From NCBI GenBank assembly GCA_003993805.1, contig RSEF01000001.1, positions 94,701,814-94,765,813 of the forward strand: a stretch of DNA of 64,000 bases, given 5' to 3'. The position numbers were made by a program, and so were the translations under genes. The notes below the pieces were generated by a model. The model did not search any database. It saw only the letters and a list, made by a program, of their open reading frames with translations, and had not been told where the DNA came from. This DNA is from Himantopus leucocephalus. Lineage: Eukaryota > Chordata > Aves > Charadriiformes > Recurvirostridae. Shown here in pieces: positions 36,901 to 50,600 of the stretch. Within the stretch, counting starts at the first letter, position 1; each line of letters opens with the position of its first letter.

Positions 36901-38607
36901 GACGTAAAGTAGGGAAGAGTGGAAAAGGCTCAAAGGCAAATGTGGCAGAAACACACAGAAGACTTAAAGCTATGTTGAAACAAAGGATTATAATGGCTGA
37001 ATTTTGTTACATATTCCCATTTCTCAGTTTGCACAAAGATTTGGGATTTGTCTCGCTGTAGCTTAATTTCGGCCACAATGAACAAAGCATCCAGGTATTT
37101 GTTGGTCAGTATGGACCACAGTAATGTTCCCTGCAGTGATGCAAGAGCTGTGACTACCAAAATAATGTCTTGTCACTGCCACTAAGTGGAATCTTAATCA
37201 TTTATGCAAGAAGTATTTGCAAATTGGATTCTGATGTTAAGCTGAAGGGAAGTGACCTATTGGAAGGAAAGGTGGGTCAGCAAGAACCTTTTTGGCAGTA
37301 TGCAAGGACCTTTTTTACAGTATTTAGAGCTGTTTGGTAAATGTAGAAATATATAGCTACCAGTGACCTGAGAGATAGAAAGAACTGGGAGTAAGTAACT
37401 GGTTTCAGCCATAGAAGTCTGTTGTCACAGTATGATCAAAGATGTTAAGAAATTATGCAAGTACTACAGGAATAGAGAAAAAATCAGATTGATGAGGTGG
37501 AAAGAAGATTTGGACATCAGGAGAGAGACCAAAGATTTGGGAAGCTCTGAACAACTGAACAGATATCTAATTACCTTCAGACTAGTGAACCAAGACATCA
37601 TATTCCCCTGAGAGACTAGCAAGGTGGGGAGGTAAACAGTTTTGTGCTGGTCTTCTGTTTGTTTCAGTCATTTTGGAAGCTGACATTAAACTGGTCCCCA
37701 CCATCTCTCCCAGCTCCCAGTTGCCACTTGAGAAGGTCTCAACTCCCAAGGTCCACTGCTCAGTTTTTAACGTCTTAGGGAAGTGATCCTGGTTCCCAGT
37801 CCTCAAAGCAGGAAACTTCCCTGCTGAATCTTTCCGATATGCATCGTTAAGGAAGCAAAGACACACAGGCTGGCCACCATCTGAGAAGCAATGAACAACT
37901 GTAAATAGCATCAGTAATGAATGATTTATTTTATGCCTCATTGCCAAAGAAAATCAGAATTGGATTTGTGTTCACCTCTTGAATGGACTTTTGCATGCAG
38001 ATGAGAGAGAGCAAAAAGAAAGTGAGCACACTTGCCTTTCTTTTGCGGGAGGAGCGCTAGGATCCATAACCCATGCTATCTTGCAATAGGCAGAGGCCTC
38101 TAGGCCCCAGAGCAGCAGGTTGAAACAGGCTGGTAGCAGTCAGAATATCAGACCAAAACAGGCTTGTTGGGTGGGCAGGGTAGTAAGGCTGTTGGAGAGA
38201 GAAGAAGCAGCAAGCAGTTGAGAAGAGGCTGCGGGAGATAGAGAATCACATACTTCTGTTCAAAAAGTTTTCAGTGCAGCTCCACAGGACAGAAAGACGC
38301 ATGGGTCACAGGGAGAGGCAGGAGGGAACAAAAAATACAGTTTTATGAGAGGTGGAGGTGTTAGCAAGAGAAGGTGGGTGGAGAGTTGCAGAAATGTATC
38401 CATTTCCCTCCCTCTCATTTTCTTTAAGGGTGTTTTTCTCAGAGTTTTTCCTCTCTTTTCTCCTCCCCACAGCAATCAGCCAAGCTGGGAAGAAGAGATT
38501 GTCTCTGAACTTAGTAGTGTGTCTTGGCACAGAAGAGTGATAGTAAACAAGTAAACAGAATTGACAACTGTGGTAACCACAGGAGCAAAGCCTGCTCAGT
38601 GACAAGG

Positions 38608-38625
38608 ATGAGCACTCTTCCAGAG
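38608..38625 (+). CDS. KEL: KEL candidate exon 1 (start codon, 6 residues)
   Basis: ACAAGGATGAGC places an ATG at 38608 followed by MSTLPE and the strong donor GAG|GTAAGG, ending in phase 0. The transmembrane exon is open only in phase 0 at its acceptor, so the join is legal. Human KEL also has a tiny first coding exon. The gap to exon 2 is 4.4 kb. An alternative first exon cannot be excluded. Confidence 0.5.
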
Positions 38626-41600
38626 GTAAGGAAATGTGTCTATCTTGCAGTCTGCTGAGGTACCTTCGTTGCACCCCTCTCTTTTTCTTCCCCTGTCACA
38701 GCTATACTGCTTATTGCCCTGGGGAAACTGGAGCAGTTGAGTTTTTGATAGCCCAGAAAGGGCTTGTCCATGTGTCAGAATTAATGATGTGGGATGTGGT
38801 GTGAGGATTTAGGGGTCCTTGCCCTTCCTCATAGTCATTCTAATGGCCATTCTGAGGCTGTATTCAGATCTGTTTGAAGCACTGACCAATAAGTAGTAGT
38901 AGAATAATAAAATCTGATTATTTGCACCTTTTATTGTATCCCCATTTTTTCAACAGATTATTTTAAGAAACTACTTATGCAGGAACATGCAAATTTTTTT
39001 CCCACAAATAATTGTGGGTAAACATGGCATAGTTTTCTGAATGTGAGAATGACATGGTAAGCCTAGTTGCTACCCATGTAGTGCAGTGTCCTTTTCCTGA
39101 TTTGATGTCTTATGTAAATAACTAGTAAAGTGTTAATTGCATATTTATAGACAAATCACACTGAACTGAACTGTTAGCTCAGGGTTGCTGAGACAATAGA
39201 GGACAATAGAGATAAGTAAAGTTTTCTATGTAACTAAATAATATAGAAAAAGAAATGTGTATGTTTTCTTATGTTGACAGCTGTTCCGTGTTGCAAGAGC
39301 TGTGGCTGTAATGCAAACGGTCACTTTATCTTGTCTGCATTTTTCTGGCTGGAGAATTTGCAAAAATATTTGGTTTCTATATCCATTCTCATATTTCTGT
39401 GTGATAAAGATCGGACAACAATCAATTTTAAATAGTAATTTGCCATTGTTATGCTTCAAATATTTAGTAGGCCAGAACATTAATAATTCAGTAAACTTTC
39501 TGTTTAGTTTCTTCTGTTAGCACATACTGTATTTTGAACACAGGCTAAAATATTATTTCTCAAATGGCATTTGATGTGCTCAGTTTACGTCCTTAAGTGA
39601 TTTGCTGACAAAAGACAAATTTAAGAAAATGTTGATGTTTTTGTGATTATCAGGGCATTAGTCTGAAAACATGTCATCCATGTGACTAATATGATAAACA
39701 CAATTTGGGAAACAGCCAAAGTCAGTAATTCATGAATAATCTACAGACTGAAAAATAATACCCCTAAATTATCTGGTAAATAGTTATGAAAAATAACTCC
39801 AATTCTCCCTGCCTTTGATCTCTTTATTTTTATTTACTTTATTTTCATAAAACTTAAATGCTTCTTTTTCTGCAACAGCACTTAACACTAAGAAAATTCA
39901 AGGTGAGGAAGAATTAGGCAGAGGAACTTCAACCTCCCTGCAGAATTCAGGAATGGCTCACAAACACCTTAGTCCCCCCTTAGTCTATTTGTGGCATACA
40001 AGTGAAGTTTATACTAGATAAAGAGTCTGACAGGGATATTGCCCAGGTCAGTATCTTTATAAGAGTACTGAAAGAACAGGTATTTTTCTGTCTAGATTTC
40101 TTTAAGGTGTTGTCATGAAAAAGATAAAAGGGACAACTAAGAATGACTGCCTTCCTCTTTTTTCTCTGTTTATGTAAGTCCACAAGTTCTCTCAAATCCA
40201 GCCCCAGTAACAGAGTCAAGATTAGAAAGACATTCCTTATGGAAGGTGAAGTGTTTGCAGAACACTTTTTAACCTTATGACTCACATAACACAGACCTTA
40301 ATCCACTTTCTAAGTAGAGGTACACAACCAGTTTCCACTCCCCTCTCTCTTCTTTTGGGGTATGCTGTTCTCAGCCAGGAACTTCTCTAGTTACTTCACA
40401 TTGGAGTCTTGAAGGGGACAGTCTAGTTCTCTTACAGATTTTTAAAAATATATTTTTTGATGCATTTTCCATTTCAAAAGGAACATAACATATAGGCCCG
40501 ATACAGATGTACTGTTAACCAGAAGTTCAGCAGAAATTGCAGTGACAGTCTTGAAATACCAATTTCTTATTAGTATCTCCACAGCCATGCCATTTAGGAC
40601 TTGAAAGAGAGAAACAGGCATCTTCTGATAACATGAGACCAAAGAACTGCAAAATTTGAAATATTTCATATTAGGAATAGGCCAGATTTTCAATGTGAAA
40701 AACAAGAAGTCTATTGCAACAGAGAAGTCAGGAGCATTGTGAATAGTTTTTCTTCTTCCTTTTCAGCCAAGCAAATTTTCTTTTGCTCATTTCCCTGCCA
40801 TACTGTTAGGTTCTGACATTTACTGTCTACTTGAGGAGTAAAAGCTAAAGTGTTTTACTACAGGGGCGTATGAAAGGAATTCAGATTTCCTCCTTTATAT
40901 TTCTTACACTGAACGTTGCCAGTATGGTCATGTTCTGTATCTAGCACCTTTTAATGCCAGGATTCACTTGTATGTACTTGCTCTCCATTTAGTTATTCTG
41001 TATCTTGCCTAAAGAAGTCAGGAGAATAGGATTTTAAAGGGAGAAAAGCAGGTAGGTATTTAACCCTTGTTAGCAGTTTTCATGAGCCAAGTAAGATGAC
41101 ATATGCTTTTGAGAGGCTTCTATTAAAGATTGCATAAAATGCACATTTGAAAGGTATAAAATTATGAGATCTGTTTGTCTATCTCTTTCTATGTTTTATG
41201 TTCTGTTAATGTTTTTGTACAGGATTTGTACATAGTATATCAGACAAGATGATTAACAGCAGACTCATTCATTTCCTTAGCCTTTCCTCAGGTGAAGGGG
41301 TATATGCTGTCAGGTACTTAATTCTTGTAGGATTTTGCTTCATTTCTTCTTGTGATTTTTGTAAAGATCTATGTTTTCTGGTTTTGTGACAAAGAAGATA
41401 GATACCGAGCATAGTGACAAATGCAGTTTAGCTGCTGCATGTAAGGGAGCACACAAGGGAAGACAATCTAGAACCTGAGAGTCACGACAAGGCAGGCAAA
41501 AAGTAATGACTTTACCAGCAAGGGGTGCACCCCAACAGTACGGGAATGAGGGGAGTATGGCAGGTCTGGTGACAGTAGCCAGGGTCAATCAAGAGTGTAG

Positions 41601-44600
41601 ATTGCCAGGCAAGTGCATTGTGAGGAGGCAGGTCCAAGGTCAGACCTGCAGAATCAAGTCTGTAGGTTAAAGTTAGGATCCAGATCAATGGGGTACATGG
41701 CCAGTCATAGGCATGGCTGCTGCTGCAGCATAGCTCAGATAGAGATCACGCACGAGAGCTGCAAAAAGCAGCTCCCCAAGTGAAGCTGAGGCTGCTTCTA
41801 GGTTTTTCTTAAAGAGCTCCAAGGCCTGTGAAGGTTTCTCAAACAGCTTTCAGAGAACCAGGCTTGAGCACAGGGAGCTAAACTCGAGGCTGTGGGGACA
41901 GTACAGGCCAGGCCCTGTCACTGGCATGTAAGACTCTCAAAGTAACACTTCCATAAGCTTTCATACCTATGAGATTTACTCCTTGCTTGCTGCGCTATGT
42001 TTTTTCTATCCCTCTTCCTCCCAGGTTTTCCGTTATCTTCTGGGTTTTTTTTCCCTTCTGCCTCCCTTTTCTCACTGTATATTATAATTCAGTTATTCTG
42101 CTTCATTTTTTCAGTTCTTTCCCTTTCCTTTTATCACCAGCATCCATTCCCATGTCTGTTCTCTTGTAATCTGCTGTTCTCCAGTCTTATGTACATCAAA
42201 GTAGGTAGAAACAGTGGACACATACAGTAAATGTCATTTTATCTAACTTTATCCAGGTAGACATTAGGGGTGTATTCTAACATAGCCATCTATCTTCCTT
42301 TGTAGTCAATGGAGAGAAAACCAGGTAACTCTGGAGGATGTTTCAGCTCATCCCGAGACAGATGTCTAAAATAGAAACTGTACTTATAAGGTGCCTAGCC
42401 TAAAAAGACACACCTAGTTTATGAACACAATTAAATTTAAGTGACATAAAACCTGTCTGTATATAAATCTTTGTGACTTACAGCTTACTGCAGTTTTTAG
42501 AATAGGGCAAGCCTTTTCCCCCATTTCAACTGGAGTAGAGGGCTTAGGATGCAGGAGTTATTTCTTGAGGAGAGATCTGAAATTAGTGCTTGGGTTGCCG
42601 GACTGTAACAGAATAAAGAACCACCAGTTCTAGCCATCCTGTTATTAGCTTTATGGGCTCAAAAAGGCTTTGATATCTTCAGGGGGTATATGCAAAATGA
42701 TTCCGTAAACCAGAAGGAACAACGGAGGGACAGGCCTCCTCATGGCAAGCTGGCTTTTTGATGCATAATTCACAACACTGTGCAACAGCTGTAGCTGAAA
42801 AAGACAAGGAAATGAAGGAGGTGAGAAAGCCCTTGGGAGTACAGTCACCTAGAGGACTTGGATGACTTGGTATTCTGGCACTAGTCCTGTGAGTGATTTT
42901 CTCGTAGATTAGGTGGAAGATGGAGTATGTGACCAGTGCTAACTTTAATATGAATTTTTCTTTCTTCATTTTTTCTGTTTGTCTCATTTTTCTCTCTTCA
43001 GACCTGTGACCAGGAGCTGAGAATAGGTGCAAAGAAAGAACGATGCCTTCAGGGGAAAAGCCTACTTCTGTGTACACTTCTTCTCAGTACTCTCCTTGGC
43101 TTTACGCTGCTTATCACCTACATCATGATGACTTGTGGTCTAGGTATAATATGGGATAACCTTTTCCCTTCTTCCTCATCCACCTCATTTGTAAGACCCC
43201 TTTCTCTCCTATCTGCCTCCATTGTGTCTTAGGCTTAGCATCTGTGTTAAGAATCAGACTTTCAGAATCTCAAAGAATCATAACACCAGTTGTAAGAAAG
43301 GTGCACTGTTCTGTCTCTTCCTTGGGTCATAGTGGGGAGAGATGCCCACACCTGTCCTCCTCCTCAGCCTGCCATTTAATATGCCTGGGCCCACTGTTGA
43401 GGGAGAGCATCATTATATTGTCTTGCATCTCATCAATGTGTCATGCTCTGTCTGTAGTCACTTCCAGGAAACTGGACTGAATGTGAGATTTGGAGCTCCT
43501 CATCCACCTTTCCATCTCTCACTTAGTAAGTCTAGTCCTAGTTTTCTAGCACAGACCAGTTCAGTCATAGTGTAGAGAGAAAAGTCATAGTCTCTTGCTA
43601 ACGGGGGAGCTGTGAGCATAGACCAGAAATATTCATTTACCTTTCAAATTTGCTAAACAACTCTCTGCAGAATGGTCCATGTAAATGTTTATGCATATAG
43701 AATGCTCAGTACTAAAGGTGCATTTATATTGGTGCATACAGATATTCCCTGCTCCAAAATAAACACCATTGACTCTTCACCTAGCATTTTTCTTTAGCCC
43801 CTGTTATGTGTTGGAGACCGTTCACTATAGAGACCAAGGAAAAACTGTAGTTTAAATTTCTACTCTGCCTGCCTCCTCCCATCTCAACTGTATGTCCTTA
43901 GTATGGAAAGTATTAGTTTGATTTACAAGTGGCTTATTTTAGTAAATAATTCATCTGATCTGATGTTGATACAAGACACTGAACCAAAATGAGAACACAT
44001 ATCCAGCGATTTGCAGCAGTTTAGACAAAGGGAGTTTTAGATCAAAGCAAGATGTACTAAAAAGTCTTGGTCCTGTTTTAATAAACATCATTGCTGAGAA
44101 ATGTTTCCCGTGCTTGAACATCTCCCTCCATATTTTAAACTTATCTCCTTACTTTCTCTGTGCTATGTCCTTCTTTTACTTCATACATTGACACCATCAG
44201 TTGCTTCTTGTTTACCATTTGGCAAAATTTGGCTGATTCAGAGAAAATACACTGAGAAGGCAGAATAATCCAACCTGTGACTGCCTAGATTGTATGAACA
44301 GAGGACATCACCTCTGGACTGATAACCTGTCCTTTATTTAAAGAATCTCCCTCATAAAGTGCAAATTCAGTCTTCCTGTGAAGTGAAAGCCAGAACACGC
44401 TTTGTTCCATATTCAGCAAAAAATAACAAGGAATTCAACACTCTGCATACAAAGGAGTTTGTACCAAAAATAAATGTTTTGGGGGAAATGTCCCACAGAT
44501 AACTCTTAATTTTTTTGCTTTGTTTTGTTTTGAGTTGTTCTCACTCTCCACTGTCTCCGCTCATTTCTCTCCTATTTACTTCCTGCCCAGGATCCTGTGA

Positions 44601-47600
44601 TGCCGAGCTGGGTCTAAAACTGTTGGCCAGACTCCTGAATTCTAGGAATGACACTGTAGATCCCTGTGAGGATTTCTACAAATATGCCTGTGGCAGCTGG
44701 GAAGGCAAACACTCAAGCAGAACCACAGAAGAATCACTAAACGTATTTGATGTATTGTTGGAAGAAAACCAGTTGCTCCTGAAAAGGCTTTTAGGTAGGG
44801 ACAGATGATTGGTGTGTTATCTTTAGCATCTTCCTCAATCAGAGCTGAGAATACCAATAACTGAGAGCACAATCATTCAGAGCAGAGACTGAATTCAGTC
44901 TCTTTGTTATTCTATCATTACAGGTACAGATTTATTCTTGAGCATGTCATATTACAATAGCTGCATTTTAAACATTTTAGTTCCCTTGCCAAATGTAACA
45001 GGTAAAAGTCACACGTTAAAATTCTGATAGCAATCCAAACCATTTTCCTGATGCCTTGTAAAAGTAGACCCTTTTTGCTGTGCTTGTCTGAATGTGCTTT
45101 CTGCTCATGTCCTGACTCCATGTGGGACTGAAGCCTAGATATGCACCACCTTCCTGTTATGCTCCTGTTACCATGCAACGAAACTCACATATTTGACCTC
45201 AGGAAGAGTCATGGCACTAGAATGTCTCTTGCTTTGAGTGACTGTGGGAAGTGTGGATGTATTTATTAGATTGTTCTGAATCAAAGTGTAGTGTAATATT
45301 TTCTCACAACTTTTCTCTGCTCTAATACTGCCCCAATTTTCTTTTTTTTTTACCATTCTTTCCTCTATTTTTTTTTCCTCAGAGACCCCACAGTTTGAGG
45401 CAAGAGGCTCAGCTACGGAGAAAGCAATCCAGTTCTATCGCTCCTGCATGGATACCCAACAGATAGAATCCCAAGGAACTCAACCATTGAAGGACCTCCT
45501 AAATCAGGTGAATGTTTGTGCTATATCCTCTCCCCCCAGAAGATAATTCCTGCAGGGAAAAGGAAAGTGTGAAGTTAGGGTCATATTGTTCTACATGATG
45601 GAATTTCGTTAGCATCTGGCCTTGAAATAAGCTCATGGTTCACAGCACAACTTCTAAGTGATAAATCTTCTAGCTTTAAATGCTGTTTCGAGACTTGATT
45701 TTCTGACATCAGGTACCTGACTCTTTCCTCATGACCTTACGTATTGCTTTAGGACTGTACAGCAACCAAGACTACAAAGAGGGATCACTTTTAATCTCAG
45801 AAGCTCAGTTCAATAGGATCCAATTTACAGATCAGGGAACATCTTGCAAAATGCATGAAATTTTTGTGTCTAAGATCTGATGGCCGTCCACTACTCCAGG
45901 CTTCAGGGGAGCTTGTTTAAAGAGGAAAATGCTTCTCTTTCCATTCTGGGAGACTCCTCTCAGTGCCAGGGAGGGTGGTACATCTTCCTGCTGGCAAAGG
46001 GCATTTATGCACTGTCTCCAAGGGGGATGCAGAACCTTCCAGCAGAAGGAATAGTGACTGCAGGCTCACCTGTGAATCTGCTTGTCAGGGAGGTGGGACC
46101 TGTAATCCCTGATCCCTGTTTGTCCTTCTGGGTGGCTCTAGAAAAATAAGACCTCTTTCCTCTCTTCTTCTTCTCCTGCCTTTTTCCTGTGCACCTTGTT
46201 CTGTTGATAATTATCATTCCTTTTCCCTGTGTCATTTTGCAGTTCATCGCTTTCCTTAAGTGAAAGTGACAGGTCATTTTAAAGTAAACAGGGTATGTAG
46301 AAATCCTCATGAGTTTCCCCTGTTGCTATTTGCTTTATTGCTTCTCAGTTGTCATAATGACTGAGCTCATAGGAATGAAAAAAATATTCTGTAAATATAG
46401 ATCAAACAAGTATTTTCTCAGCTGCTGTCATGCTGTCTCTCTCCTTCTCTAGGTTGGTGGATGGAATATCACAGGTGTGGGGAAAGCAAAAGATTTTAAT
46501 GAAACTCTTCAGACTCTCATGGGCAGATACGGCACCTTTCCCTTTTTCAGAGTGCATGTGGGACCTAGTCCTTTTGACCTCAAGGCCAATATTATTCAGG
46601 TGAGTGGACTAAAGAAGGAAAATATCAGCAAGCACCGCGAATAGAGTCCGTTACACAGCCCATGAGACCCAGGCTTGCTCAAGTTAAGCCTATGTTCTTG
46701 TCTGAAGAAAGTTTTCCTAAATTTCAGTAAACTACTTGATTTTATTACATAAAAAGCACTTATTTCTGGAAAATGAGCAGATGAGGAAGAATAAATTTCT
46801 TACTTTCTCTCATCTCTTCTGCCTGACGCTGTAGATTGTACTTCGTCGTGGAAGGGTTTGGTTCTTCTTACATTCATGGGTATGACTAGTACTGTAATGG
46901 ACTCTAAGTGCTAAGTGTCTAATACACATAGCGTACTATGAACTTTGCAGCCCACTGCTGTGGTTTAAACCTGGTAGGCAGCTAAGCAACACACAGCTGC
47001 TTGTTCACTCCTCCACCCAACGGGATGGGGAAGAAAATCAGAAGGGTAAAAGTATGAAAACTCATGGGTTGAGAAAAAGACAGTTTAATAATTAAAAAAA
47101 AAAAGAAAGAAAAAAAAGTGATGCAAAAAACCCCAATTGCTCACCACCAACCAACAACTGCCCAACCAGTTCCCAATTAATGGCAGCCCTGGCCAACCTC
47201 CTTCACCCCTGCTTTTATTGCTGAGTACGATGTCATATGGTATGGAATATCCGTTTGGTTAGTTGGGGTCAGCTGTGCCAGCTGTGTCCCCTCCCAACTT
47301 GTTATGCAATCCCAGCCTACTCAATTGCAGCACGGTGTGAGGAGCAGAAGAGGCCCTGATGCTGTGTAAGAACTGCTCAGCAATAATTAAACTATCCCTT
47401 TGTTACCAAGACTTTTTTCATCACAAATCCAAAACATAACCCCATATAAGCTACTATGAAGAAATTTAGCTCTTTCCCAGTCAAAACCAGTGCACGATGT
47501 AGAAATATTTAACGTGTTTTACATCTGAATATCAGTCACCACAGATTTGTAATGAGCTTGTAAATGAGATGCAGAATGTGATAGATCCACAACAATTACT

Positions 47601-50600
47601 TAGCAAACATTTTTGAAAAGTAAAAGCAATTTATTAACATTTCAAATTCTGTGGCACAGAAATTAACAAAGCCTGTTGAGCATATCCTCACATTTTGAGT
47701 CTTTGTGGAAATAGCAGCATGTTTTATTCTTTACTCCTTTTTGCAGATTGATCATCCTGAGTTTGAGATGCCACTTGAGAGTAAATTCAAAGAGAAAAAT
47801 TATCTTGAGGTAACATATCAAAGGCTGAAGAAAGGTAAAAATAGCTATTCGGTGTAGGGATCTCCTTGAATTGCCTCCTGGTTCAAAGTGGTTTGTTTCC
47901 ATGGGTTACGGTCAGTGATCTCTGAAAATGTCTGCAGAAGGAATTCTTTACAAAAGTCTCTAATTTTCCAAAAAGATAGTTGTAAAATGTAACAGGTTTT
48001 TAGATGCAGGTTTAAAACTTCTAGTGTAGAAACAAAATGTTATAGTTTTAACATGTATTTGCTAAGTAATATGAACCTGGGCTTCCCCCTAGGTTTGACC
48101 TTGAATAAATGTTTAAAAAAATGTTCTTGTGCAAAGTAAGGCTTTATAACTTAAAATCTGTGTATTGGAGGAGGGGTAGCTAGCATTTTTAAAGTTATTT
48201 TAAAATGTTTTAAGCTAAGCTGGGGAAACAAGCTCTTTGACCTTGGGACTTATTGCAACAAAGTTAATTTCATCACAGCTCTGTCATTTTTCTGAACTTT
48301 ATAAAAATTGAATTGATTTCAGTTTCTCAGTCTGACTCTTTAAGAAGAGTCCTCAAAAAAATAAGCCTGTCTACCCATCACAAACATTCCTTTGATACCT
48401 CATGAATATAAAAGCAAGAAGCTGGCTTTTTCTCTCCATCAAAAATACTGGCTCATTATATCTCTACATGTCCCTCCTTTGACTCCAGAGATGGCAGGCT
48501 TACATATCTAAAATAATTCTGGTATTTAATGTAATTGTAAGCTGAGACAAAAATAACCTTTTGGGAATTCAGTGTTCTTCACTGGGAGAGGAGCTGTTCT
48601 TGGCAACTGTATTCCACATGAAGTATTACATAAGGATGTTGCAGTGAGGACAGTTTTAGGGATGGGGCTGCAGTGGTTTTGAAAGATAGAAGCTTATATA
48701 GTCAAGATGGATGGATGGATGGATGGATGATTGGATGGATGGATGGATGGGGTGACTAATTTTCAGTCATGTTTCTCCCACTCGTCATATGCTCTGTATT
48801 GCAGGTTCTCCGTGTGTATCTCTCATATTTGAAGAAACTGGGGGGCCTACTTGGAGGGCCACAAGATGGTTCCCCTGATTCCTTTTCCCTTACCTTGTCC
48901 TTCATCTCTAACCTCCAGCGAGTTGTCACCCCACTGCAGGAAAGACGGCAGAGGGGGATGCTGTTCTTTCGCACTACCATTAGGGAGCTACAGGTACGTA
49001 GCTATGCCTTAGAACTTGGGCAACACAATTACACGTGACATTCACATTGTGAAGATCCCGATCAAAAGAGATATGAGGCACTCTGTTTAGAGGCCATTCC
49101 CTTGCAGCTTGCAGTCTCTTGAGCTTTAAATACTCTATTAACTTATGGCCTTTTATTGACAACAGTTGGATTTTTCAGGCCCACAACTCACTCCCCTCCC
49201 CAGTGCTAATTCAACAAAAAAAAGTAAATTCTCTTTTTCTACTATAATCAATACCCACATCATAAAACCAGTTTAACTTGTTGAAAGTATGTCTTAGCAG
49301 CATTAGGGAGACTATCCCAGTTTCCCTATTATTTCTTGTAAGTCAATTTAGATATTTAGATTCATAGTTCAGCATGTAAGCTTTGTTTTACTTCTAGGAA
49401 AAGGCACCTGCTATTGACTGGCTGTCATGTCTCCAGGCTGTCTTCGATCCTATGCCAATAAACCTCTCTCAGCCAATTGCAGTGCATGACATGGATTATT
49501 TAAGAGGCATGTCACAGCTCATTGAACAATGGCACAAGGAAAGGTAGGAGTCAATAACTATGGTTCTAGTTGTTCATGCCTCAAGAAATATTAACTTCAG
49601 ATACCATAAAGAAGTCTGTGTTAGAGGCTGCTGAATCGAGTAGCCTAACAATTGCAAGGCTGCTGTGGATCTATATCCCCAGGTTTAGCTAGTACTAAGG
49701 CTTAGCATATATTCCCAAGAGGCTTGCACATGCATGCACCATATATGTACACATATATAAATATATATATTGTGTGTGTGTCACACAGATCAACAGACAT
49801 GGAACACAGTGCCTTTACTGGCACCCACCCACCCATAGGACTCATACAAACATGAACAGCTCAGGCAGTCTGATCCTATTCCTCCTCTCTAGCTGATTAG
49901 GTTTGGTCTATTCTAGAGAAATATATGTATGTACACACACAATATGGATCACTCCAATAGCTGGTCTTAGATATTCAGTCTGTCCAGAAGCTGGCCCTAG
50001 ATCCCCTGGTGTCCACAGCTGCTGGCACCTGGGTATATGGGTTGCTGAGTCTTTCAGCCCTACTTTGGCTGCTGGTACTCTGATCTGTTCCTGTTACACA
50101 CACACATAGACAAGTCGATCTCTCCAGCAGCTGGTTCAAACCACTAGTCTCTCCAATAGCCAACTCTCAGACCACTGCTTAATCTCTCCAGCAGTTAGCT
50201 TGAACCAAAGTCTCTCCAGTAGTCAACTCTCAGACTCCTTATCTCTCCAGTATCCAATCCCATCCCCATCCCTGACTCCCACCGCCCCATCCCCCCTGAG
50301 AGTAGAATGGTATTTAAGAGTAGCATGTAATAAGATAGGACAGATTCTCGTGACCATGTGCAGGGCTCAATCAGACAGACATCCTGGCAAGCCACAAATT
50401 TATGCTTAATCATTCCCTCTTACCACCTTTCCTCCCCATCTTCCCACATGTGTTACCCCCAGTCCACCACAATCCTTCCCTTTTCCTGCCATTGGTCCTT
50501 CCCATAATCATCCCATAATAAGTCTCACAGAATCCCACAGACCCCTCAAAATATTCTATAATAAATTTCACCCAGTTCTAAAAATGCTCTTTCTCCTGCT

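Larger units (their letters stand above)
29900..38600. other. AT-rich intergenic region, no gene recognised
   Basis: Apart from the two CR1 3' ends (31600-31884, 33775-33975) this stretch holds only short ORFs. A 121-codon minus ORF at 37582-37947 is the longest with a hydrophobic N-terminal segment (HSLLMLFTVVHCF), but I cannot support it as a gene. Any KEL upstream control elements would lie in its right end. Confidence 0.5.

Noticed and set aside
42301..42326. Possible KEL first exon (TAG acceptor-like, ATGGAGAGAAAACCAG, GTAACT)
   Set aside because: It ends in phase 1, and joining to the transmembrane exon in that phase gives an immediate TGA.
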